Shown here one piece after another: positions 60,301 to 64,000 of a stretch of DNA of 64,000 nucleotides. A program made the translations under genes and the position numbers. Position 1 is the stretch's first letter. Each line of letters opens with the position of its first letter. Below the pieces are notes generated by a model. It made no database searches. It saw only the letters and a program-made list of their open reading frames with translations, and was not told where the DNA came from. Source of the DNA: Saturnia japonica (Eukaryota > Arthropoda > Insecta > Lepidoptera > Saturniidae). The stretch covers positions 3,100,001 to 3,164,000 of the forward strand of contig CM065310.1 in NCBI GenBank assembly GCA_033032175.1, read 5' to 3'.

Positions 60301-62042
60301 AACTTGCAAAATACCTTATTGTGTCTTATTTATAAGATATAGATATATATTAATGCTATTTTTTTTTAGATATACTAATGCCCAATATTTTTGTACAACA
60401 TAATATTTACCTATCATTAACCATTAAACCAGAGTACGCGGATAAATCAGTTCGCGAGGGCTTCGACTTCAATCAATCAATATTTAAAGCTAGCTGGGAA
60501 CTGTAGCCTAATGTTATATAGCCCATATTATTTCTCGTGAGTCTGGCTATCATATAGAAAAAGAATTTTTCGAATCTGACTGGTAAAGTTCCAGAGATTA
60601 GCGTGTTTAAATAAACAAACAAATAATAAACTTTTCCGCTTTGTTATAGTATAGATATAGTTTAAGAAGTTTAGATATTACACTAAATCTGACCAGTCGA
60701 ATCAGTTAAGGCTTTTAGTTACGGCTCAAGTGTTACCGAAGCTTTTCATTGGGGACGCTTTACTGGGGCCATTAAAAGTTTTCCTTCGAACTGAGCCAAG
60801 TTTTCGAGTTCCGCGCGTGGCATCAGATACTCTATTAACAACTTCATTAATGTGAATTTATGCTATATTGCTTTAAATAACCTTAACAAGACGTTATCCA
60901 TTTAATCTTATTTCAATTAAATTCTATTCTTCTGAAAGTATTTAAATTGGTTCACAATAAATTGTTTGATATTTTATTGATTTCATTAAAATATCATTGA
61001 AAATTCAATACAGATTATTAAAAAAACATTCTTCTTTATCTTCAATTGGTACCGCAGTAACATCTGCTAGTGTCAATGTTTATATTTCCAGGAAAGTATT
61101 CGGTAATTAGAATTAAATTCAATCTAAACCTGCAGTCATATAGGTTTGTTTCACAAATTAAAAACAAATATTGTTAAATAAACATTCCTATTTCAAACAA
61201 TCGTTGCGTACCTGTAATAACAAAATGGCGACAAAATAAATATTAATTCAATGTAATATTGATAATTGTATATTGGGTGATAAATACATCTATAGGTAAT
61301 GTTCCAAATTTGGAATAACGCCAGTTAAAATCAATTTCCACAGCCCAGTAGCTATGAAAAGCAATTTTAATATTGATTTTATTATTTGTTTGTCCATACG
61401 CGGATACATTTTTTTTTCGTGGGGTTTGTGATAAAATAAAAATATTATCAAGGATCGTGATTATAAACAGGTAGATACCTACTAACTACTTAGTGCCTTG
61501 ATCATAAAGGGGAACTATTTCACGCTAAAATAAGATCTCCTATTTTGTATATGTATTTTAAAATGCAATGTTACGAAAATGAAATGTTATGAAAATTTAA
61601 CACACAATTTTTTAAATTGAGAAGCAGTATAAAGTGACTTTGTTGTAACTGGGTTAAATTAATTTCTATTATACATTATTTAATTACTATGTTAATTGTA
61701 TTTAAACAAGAATTGCTCACTTAATTATTTTTAAATTAGAGCTAAAGTTCCTGTCGAATCGTATTACATCAAAAATAAACGAACGAACTTCTTCTATATG
61801 ATTTTCGAAGTTTCTTTTTTCTTTAAGTTTACATTTCTTTAGGTGTCATGAGAGTAAAATTCCAAGGTTAAATTTTAGTGCGCTGTAGCGCGTTGAAGCT
61901 GACACGCACTACTTTTTTTTCAGAGATCTTATTAAAGCTTTATGGGTTTATTTATGTATAACAGACGTACTTGGAAGTTTAGTAGGCGAGGGTTCAGCTA
62001 GCGTGGCCCGGCTCAAGAGTTCCGTGGTCTCGGCAGCGAGCA
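33349..62042 (-). CDS. Five-CUB, LDLa-like membrane protein gene (LEV-10/SOL-1-like), first exon missing
   Basis: Large - strand gene. Exons in transcript order: 62042-61971, 55518-55344, 54922-54896, 53601-53390, 50962-50755, 49964-49756, 48966-48831, 47139-47041, 46795-46590, 45133-44905, 43682-43484, 41828-41636, 40369-40240, 39815-39607, then 33569-33349 or 36819-36731. All junctions keep frame, giving about 841 codons with the transmembrane end. CUB signatures recur (SPTYPGIYP, SPRYPSNYP, SPRFPLPYE; GFKGIFEF, GFKARYVFE). The order five CUB, LDLa, single membrane span recalls nematode LEV-10; SOL-1 is also multi-CUB. Those proteins attach to ligand-gated receptors at synapses, so a similar role is possible but is inference. 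The signal peptide is not in the exons found. Confidence 0.9.
34149..34345 (+). repeat. U1 repeat, copy 3
   Basis: AGAAAACCAACTTAGTTAAT, TTTCCTGGTGTATCATCGAA and GCTTGATAAACAATAGTTAT match the family at 1434-1640. Confidence 0.6.
34938..35063. mobile_element. Short MITE with TTAGGGCC ends, copy 2
   Basis: TTAGGGCCGATTTTTCAACC at one end and ACGATTGAAAATTGACCCTTA at the other; 126 bp, sibling of 2267-2391. Confidence 0.75.
35064..36725. other. No gene recognised
   Basis: AT-rich intron of the CUB gene (between the alternative last exons). A 102-codon + strand frame at 35790-36098 has no recognisable motif and lies antisense to the intron; I do not support it. Confidence 0.5.
36731..36819 (-). 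CDS. CUB gene alternative last exon: short hydrophobic C-terminus
   Basis: Acceptor CGTGTGTGCAG; entering in phase 1 it completes TGC, the sixth LDLa Cys, and reads GAGAAQTRAVTRVSLLALAL, VLARPAPR and stop (TGA). Small residues followed by a terminal hydrophobic stretch resemble a GPI-attachment signal, though the hydrophobic part (about 10-11 residues) is short. A strong GTGAGT donor lies just after the stop, ending the exon at 36726, so it may act as a cassette carrying a stop. No transcript evidence. Confidence 0.55.
36900..36995 (+). repeat. SINE-like 3' tail
   Basis: CCCCAAGCCCGCTAAAGCTC ... GGCTAACAGTAAGATCAGATCG then an A-rich tail. A second copy at 47235-47325 reads CCCCAAGCCCGGTGAAGCTG ... 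ATGGCTAACAGTAAAGTCAG with A-run; an inverted copy is near 51820-51900. Probably a short retroposon. Confidence 0.55.
37000..39606. other. CUB-gene intron, nothing recognised
   Basis: 2.6 kb of AT-rich sequence between the LDLa exon and the short-tail exon. No frame with a motif and no clear repeat. A hydrophobic + strand frame at 37030-37245 is antisense and unsupported. Confidence 0.5.
39607..39815 (-). CDS. CUB gene exon: CUB5 last strand and degenerate LDLa
   Basis: Acceptor ATCGTTTACAG, donor CCACACT|GTTAGT; phase 2 in, phase 1 out. It encodes FIIADKSVGGAGWRAVWTEV, closing CUB5, then a Cys-rich stretch with spacing C-x10-C-x3-C-x6-C-x5-C and a sixth Cys made at the next junction. Six cysteines after a CUB suggest LDLa, but the usual Asp/Glu calcium cluster near the end is absent. 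Confidence 0.8.
40240..40369 (-). CDS. CUB gene exon: CUB5 second half
   Basis: Acceptor TTTACCAG, donor CTCTC|GTTAGT. It encodes RGCGAAVVRLWYESVGPPLE, LCGEKAPGDRWQYLSSANSL and RLS. C...VRLWY...LCGE..P....SS.NSLRL is a CUB end. Taking the GTTAGT donor continues into FIIADKSVGG of the next exon in frame. Confidence 0.9.
41636..41828 (-). CDS. CUB gene exon: CUB5 first half
   Basis: Acceptor CTATTTTGCTTTAG, donor GTTGAAG|GTCATT; phase 0 in, phase 1 out. It encodes PAKSIFGDCGGNMSGAEWGV, ITSPRFPLPYEPPS and CNWFITARPGKRLLLNFQNF. CGG...G...SPRFP.PY....C.W.I....G is a CUB start. Confidence 0.93.
42085..42270 (-). repeat. U1 repeat, inverted copy
   Basis: TTGTTTATCAACCGATTTTG and CTTCAAAGATACACAAGGGA are reverse complements of the family at 1434-1640. 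Confidence 0.6.
42391..42645 (+). repeat. U2 repeat, best-preserved copy
   Basis: TTTGGCCACAATCTCATCTG, GCAGCTGCCGGAACACACCT, ACTTGGCGATTGATTTTCAA and a final GGGAATCGAATTTATGTCG. The order is the same in the other copies. Confidence 0.65.
42873..43194 (+). mobile_element. Non-autonomous Helitron
   Basis: Starts TCTATATATTAATAAGTGAA and ends GGTCGAATTTCGAGC...GGGCGATCGCTAG|T. The hairpin and CTAG end identify the class; 322 bp, no gene. Confidence 0.85.
43484..43682 (-). CDS. CUB gene exon: CUB4 second half
   Basis: Acceptor TACTGTGATCCAG, donor TTTGAA|GTAAGT; phase 2 in, phase 0 out. It encodes CSEDWVEAWWVGREGSR..., GRWCGVAAPGPLHSPRGALG and ASGFKARYVFE. C..DWVE...WCG...PG...S..GA......GFKARYVF fits a CUB end. 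The exon is GC-rich. Confidence 0.9.
44309..44792 (+). repeat. U3 repeat, copy 3
   Basis: GAAGTGTCTGTTTGTAATGT through CGAAGCCACGGGCACAGATAGT; the most complete copy with both ends. It lies just downstream (transcript sense) of the CUB4 first-half exon. Confidence 0.7.
44905..45133 (-). CDS. CUB gene exon: CUB4 first half
   Basis: Acceptor AATTTCGTTTTTAG, donor TATGG|GTAAGT. It encodes EYRVPGTAAPGGECAFTYRS, RGEFNSPRYPSNYPSHTNCT and VVFDHFKVRADAWNATAG. G.F.SPRYPSNYP...C.Y is diagnostic of CUB. Two N-glycosylation sequons (NCT, NAT) are visible. Confidence 0.94.
45340..45373. repeat. (AG)n microsatellite
   Basis: An uninterrupted AG run of about 16 units, from AAGAGAGAGA to GAGAGAGAAAAG, in a CUB-gene intron. 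Likely polymorphic. Confidence 0.95.
46300..46535 (-). repeat. U2 repeat
   Basis: CGACGTGAGTTCGAATCACT, CCAAGCGCATATAGGTTTGT and GCTGCTGCATTTGAGAGCCA: inverted copy of U2. Confidence 0.6.
46590..46795 (-). CDS. CUB gene exon: CUB3 end
   Basis: Acceptor GATGCATTTCAG, donor GAAACTG|GTGAGT. It encodes TCPDGYLKVYLRGQEATDSY, AELCGEGAANFPPPLVSDGP and RGFKAKYTFET, i.e. C.DGYLKVY...LCG...GFKAKYTF of a CUB domain. Confidence 0.93.
47041..47139 (-). CDS. CUB gene exon: CUB3 middle
   Basis: 99 nt; acceptor ACTTTTTTTTTCAG, donor CCTGA|GTAAGT; phases match both sides. It encodes YFIYGMQDSQNLERVRLEFQ and NFSIPKGENPKP, the CUB strands C.Y.......RVRLEF.NF. Unlike the other CUBs here, CUB3 is split over three exons. 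Confidence 0.9.
   Translation of the reverse strand: MFYIWYARFAKFRTSTIRVPKLFYTERRKSET
47401..48687 (-). mobile_element. mariner transposon, apparently complete
   Basis: Terminal inverted repeats TTAGGTCTTTACCTATGAAA (47401) and TTTCATAGGTAAAGACCTA (ending 48686), TA at each side (47399-47400 and 48688-48689), total 1287 bp, the usual mariner size. It carries an unbroken transposase frame. It is inserted in the intron between the first and second exons of CUB3. Confidence 0.95.
47478..48536 (-). CDS. mariner transposase, DD34D, open
   Basis: An open frame of 352 codons; the real start is probably one of the internal Met (MNTLKIRV at about residue 15 or MEYEYRRG at about 24). It has an N-terminal helix-turn-helix region (AAQAARNINDVYG...CYWFSRFRSG), the linker motif KWVPHEL, CDEKWILF (first Asp), LLLHDNARPHTA (second Asp) and PPYSPDLAPTDYYFF, where the third Asp lies 34 residues after the second. 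It ends WQRCIYCMGDYFD. No stop or frameshift. Cuts and pastes the element at TA; probably a recent arrival. Whether it is active cannot be told. Confidence 0.95.
   Translation of the reverse strand: MLHFHRISIFFVIMNTLKIRVIMEYEYRRGSNAAQAARNINDVYGANTTNQRTTCYWFSRFRSGNFGLKNEPRGRPKTLVDNDELKVIVEADGTQSTAELAAAFDVSVKTKLVHLCQIGKVKKLDKWVPHELNDRQREVRVETCLALLNRHTNEGILNCIVTCDEKWILFNNRKRSASWLDPGSAPKQCPKGKLTPRKVIVTVWWSSAGVIHHSFLPNGVSITADVYCEELNTMMEKLAHLQPALVNRSSPLLLHDNARPHTAQQTVSMLQELGLKVLRHPPYSPDLAPTDYYFFHNLDNSLAGKKINTREAVQNAFEEFVASRPADFFKKGINKLPLRWQRCIYCMGDYFD
48831..48966 (-). CDS. CUB gene exon: CUB3 start
   Basis: Acceptor TTTATTTCAG, donor TTTGTAG|GTAAGT. It encodes DFISKHDAEHIRGSECDQKI and FVYHPNYPFPYIQKVVCR, with the G.V.HPNYP.PY....C motif opening CUB3. 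A complete mariner element lies in the intron after this exon. Confidence 0.9.
49756..49964 (-). CDS. CUB gene exon: CUB2 second half
   Basis: Acceptor TATGTTCTGAACAG, donor AAATTAG|GTTTGT. It encodes CPFDWVRVYDGPDNSSAVIG, TYCGQQRNLVLYSSDERLLV and RGFKGIFEFSE. CxxDWVRVYDGPD...YCG is the classic CUB second half, including the acidic residues of the calcium site. Confidence 0.95.
50755..50962 (-). CDS. CUB gene exon: CUB2 first half
   Basis: Acceptor TTATTTGTTTAG, donor TCTCA|GTGAGT. It encodes FEIGTPMANTMCSFVIEASK, KTGLLLSPTYPGIYPKDITC and NYLFSGQPGQRIRLEFRDFD, a textbook CUB N-terminal half (G.L.SPTYPG.YP...C.Y...). Confidence 0.94.
53390..53601 (-). CDS. CUB gene exon: CUB1 second half
   Basis: Acceptor GTTATAACAG, donor AACGCCT|GTAAGC. 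It encodes CMHEYMDIFSEMAS..., GGRYCGPIPPRRRVSLHRAV and ALSFYTD...FTGTYRFINA. C...Y.D.F and RYCG...P followed by ALSFYTD are the CUB strands that carry the second disulfide and the calcium-site aspartates. Confidence 0.92.
53638..54025 (+). mobile_element. Non-autonomous Helitron
   Basis: TCTATACATTAATACGTGAA at the 5' end; 3' end GGTCGAATTTCAACC...GGGCGATCGCTAG|T. 388 bp. It begins 36 nt upstream (transcript sense) of the CUB1 second-half exon acceptor. Confidence 0.85.
54187..54395 (+). repeat. U1 repeat, copy 4
   Basis: CAAGACAATTTTTAACGAAA, TTCCCTGGTGTATCTTTGAA and TTCATAAACAAAGAAGTTAT match the family at 1434-1640. An open + frame across it (54301-54627) is not a gene. Confidence 0.65.
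54896..54922 (-). CDS. CUB gene 27-nt microexon in CUB1
   Basis: A 27-nt segment lies between a strong acceptor (TTTTTTATTTCAG) and a strong donor (GC|GTAAGTATA). Included, it turns the junction PPE-CMHEY into PPDGAAVGEMPACMHEY, adding nine residues in the loop after the CUB1 FDL strand; skipped, the frame is unchanged. Its frame and phases (2 in, 2 out) fit both neighbours. Confidence 0.75.
55344..55518 (-). CDS. CUB gene exon: CUB1 first half
   Basis: Acceptor GTCATATTCCAG, donor CCAGA|GTGAGT. It encodes CDRTFVSRGGASNGTFHAPE, then QTRQCLYTFLAAPGQRVLVE and LRTFDLRGKPP. Two cysteines and the xGxFxxP...C.Y.F...PGQRV.VE...FDL pattern are those of a CUB domain. Confidence 0.9.
55963..56965. mobile_element. 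1-kb inverted-repeat element in the first CUB intron
   Basis: The left arm GCCTGAAATCTATAGAGCGT...TAGCTC...AAGTATTTACTCAGC (55963-56040) is matched by the inverse right arm GCTGAGTAAATACTAAGC...CTGAGTACGCTCTGTAGAGTTCAGCC (56870-56965). Arms are about 100 bp with internal CTTAGCT repeats. TTAG precedes the left arm and follows the right arm, a possible target duplication. No transposase recognised inside. Confidence 0.7.
56542..56785 (-). other. Signal-peptide-like frame with splice donor, not assigned
   Basis: The - strand frame contains MNILAFLFFLTPTTLWYV, which looks like a signal peptide, and runs to AGCCCAGG|GTGAGT, a good donor. Its phase at that donor (2) does not fit the CUB1 exon or the linker exon (both need phase 1). 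It lies inside the 1-kb inverted-repeat element, so I leave it as an unproven alternative first exon or chance. Confidence 0.25.
57515..57640 (+). mobile_element. tRNA-derived SINE, 3' part
   Basis: GCTCGCCCCCTATTAAATGG, GGCGAACTGTGGGTGTACAT and GAATACAGGCGTGATGGTATG match the body of the SINE at 5271-5533; the tRNA head is missing. Confidence 0.7.
58247..58745 (-). repeat. U3 repeat, inverted copy
   Basis: CTAGATGTGCCCGTGGCTTC at one end and TTACAAACAGACACTTTAAT at the other: full-length inverse of the copy at 44309-44792. Confidence 0.7.
58760..61970. other. CUB-gene first intron, nothing recognised
   Basis: AT-rich sequence with short A and T runs and end fragments of U3-like repeats (near 59690 and 59990). 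Open frames at 58589-58774 and 59506-59721 lack motifs. Confidence 0.5.
61971..62042 (-). CDS. CUB gene exon: linker before CUB1
   Basis: 72 nt; acceptor ATTTCTGTGCAG, donor CTTCCAA|GTACGT. It encodes LAAETTELLSRATLAEPSPT and KLP; its phase-1 exit joins exactly to the CUB1 exon, forming a Lys codon before Cys-Asp-Arg. It needs one base from an upstream exon, presumably the signal-peptide exon. There is no domain match, so the call rests on splice sites, phase and open frame. Confidence 0.7.
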
Positions 62043-62394
62043 CTGCACAGAAATAATATCCAGTTACAATGTATATATCTCTTCAATATAGACTTTTATT
62101 TTTATCGCTACTTAAATTATTTACTACCGTGAGGCCTCGAATAAGGCTCCGTGCACAATATGCGTTTTATTTGTGGGTGAAACGCTTCTATTAGTTTCAA
62201 TATATTTTATGTAAGGGTTCAGAGCGTTCAGTGCGTTCTCTGGACTGAAAAAGATACCCTAACTTAGTGACATAAAAATATACTCTACTAGAATCCTAAT
62301 TCTCTAATGGAAAAATGATCATCAAGTAACAAACAATTAACTTAAAAACATGTTTCAAACAATCATGCCAATTTTTGTATTATTTTGTACCTAA

Positions 62395-62721
62395 TCATTA
62401 TATTAATACGTGAAGCAAAAACTTTCTACCCCTGTTTTAAGAGTATTGCGTGCACGGAAGACTGTGAGATTTGGCATGGTTAAAGTTTATATGTGGAAGG
62501 AGTGCAGAAAGTTAAAATTTATCTATAATATCTGTTACTAATATATTCAATTAAATAAATTAATACTGCGAATCCTAAACCGACCAGTGCCATTGAACTC
62601 AGACCGCCTAAATATTGATAATACTCATTGTTTAGGTTCATGAATACTGCAAATATCAAACAAAAAATAGTCTATGATCAAAAAGTCGCTATTCGAATTT
62701 CGACCTTAGGGAGATCGCTAG
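62395..62721 (+). mobile_element. Non-autonomous Helitron
   Basis: TCATTATATTAATACGTGAAG at the 5' end; 3' end TTCGAATTTCGACC...GGGAGATCGCTAG|T. 327 bp; internal deletion relative to 53638-54025. Confidence 0.8.
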
Positions 62722-62724
62722 TAA

Positions 62725-64000
62725 TAATAACTATCTGACCCGTGTGAATAATTTGGACATAATAAAATGTAAACAATCTATGTTAGTTACTAAAATTGTT
62801 AATAGATAGTGTCTCGTAGATATATATGTTATTTGAAAAAAAAAAGTTTAAACTATGTCATCCTAAAAATATTTATTTAAAATCTTTTCATTCATATATA
62901 ACTTTAAAATCTAAAATACTTAAAAAAACCATTTGCCCGGTCCACAAATACATAAAATAAATTAAATAGGAATGATTTTATTGACCGTATAATAATAATT
63001 CGCCTTAACCATTTTATATAGATATTTGTAGAGTCGAACACCTTATTTATTCAAAAGTTTAGAAAGACTGTGAAACCTAAATGTGCAACCAAGTTCGATA
63101 ACAATTTTCCGAGGCGGAAGTTTTATTCAACTTCGCAGAATGCACAATTAAGGTGAGGCAAAGTTGTTTACGAGCTTCTTGAAAGTAAAATGAAATTCCG
63201 TTCTGAATACGTCAGAAAACAATTTTAATCGGTACCTCTTTATATCTATTATTATATATACATTTTTTTATATATACAATATTTTACTTAATCTAATACT
63301 TAAAAATCCAAAAGCTTCCACAATATAAAACAACAATCAATCAACAAAAAATTGCAAATAACAAAAATAAAATATGAGGTCTGGAGTCTGAAAAAGCAAC
63401 AGTGACCTGAGTTACACATCTCCAGACTCTCGTCGGAGGATAATTGGAACAGCCGAAATCATAATTCCGTCTTTATCAAAATTAGCAGTGACCTATAACA
63501 AGTAAGACAAAAAACCAGTTTCACCTGCTCCAGAGAAATAACTCTTCCGGAAATTATGCTTGGGGAAGAAAGCTTGTTCCAAGTCATATTAGTTTGTACC
63601 TCTCTCTAAAGGTGGCACTTCACTTAGTTATTCATGTTAGCGTGTTTGTATTCACTTTGTTCGGTAAAATATTTGACGAACACGCCAATAAGATCATTCA
63701 TCCACACGTGCAGCCAAATAGCGACGTACCCAAATATTTTATTAAACAAAGTATAGATTCTTAAGCTTGAATATGGAAGAACATTTTTTAAACCCATAAC
63801 AGTTTACTTTCGTGTCACCATATGGAACATACAACGTGGTATTGACAGCTTTTTTCAGTTTACTGATAACAGTTCCAAACTGTTACTTGTTAATACGTCT
63901 TCTTTTAAACTGATCCGATAAATACGCCTCATGCCTAGCTAAAAGTAATTTTGGGTAAAGAAAGCAAGCAAAATTAATCTTATAAGTATTTCGGGTTGCC
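62725..64000. other. No gene recognised at right edge
   Basis: AT-rich. I searched the - strand for a signal-peptide exon ending in phase 1, which the exon at 61971-62042 needs, and found none I trust; the first exon probably lies beyond the window. Confidence 0.5.

Overview
This is insect nuclear DNA, most probably from a lepidopteran. Introns are long and AT-rich, and exons carry clean GT-AG borders. The repeats are ones familiar from moths and butterflies: a short Helitron beginning TCTATA-TTAATACGTGAAGC and ending in a hairpin plus CTAG, a tRNA-derived SINE, Tc1 and mariner elements, and LINE fragments. Every gene model below was built by eye from reading frame, splice consensus, codon phase and domain match. 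No transcript or database was consulted.

Two genes face each other tail to tail. On the + strand, 5.6-33 kb holds all but the 5' end of Syncrip/hnRNP Q-R (Syp): an N-terminal acidic (NURR) domain, three RRMs, a Tyr/Gly-rich segment, an Arg/Gly/Ala-rich region and a KRK...KRR nuclear localisation motif. Thirteen exons join in frame to 606 codons plus stop. A fourteenth is a mutually exclusive duplicate of the exon encoding the first half of RRM2 (18158-18293 versus 18599-18734, both 136 nt and both in the same phase).

On the - strand, 62.0-33.3 kb holds a large gene for a cell-surface protein with five CUB domains and a degenerate LDLa module, resembling the nematode receptor-auxiliary proteins LEV-10 and SOL-1. 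Fourteen phase-consistent coding exons lead from a post-signal-peptide linker to the LDLa, one of them a 27-nt microexon inside CUB1. The LDLa exon can then join either of two terminal exons. One (33349-33569) encodes a transmembrane helix, a basic stop-transfer and a Pro/Arg-rich cytoplasmic tail. The other (36731-36819) encodes a short hydrophobic tail. The first exon, with the signal peptide, was not found and may lie beyond 64 kb. This phase-matched pair of alternative C-termini is the most interesting thing I see.

The rest is transposon debris and plain intron. From 1 to 1.2 kb there is a LINE reverse transcriptase on the - strand. From 5.9 to 7.4 kb a Helitron contains an inserted LINE fragment. 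From 8.0 to 10.0 kb a decayed Tc1 element sits inside an older inverted-repeat element. At 47.4-48.7 kb an apparently intact mariner lies in the intron that splits CUB3. Several MITEs, three further Helitron copies, SINEs and a 92-bp tandem array are also present. No rRNA, tRNA gene, CRISPR array or complete third gene was found.
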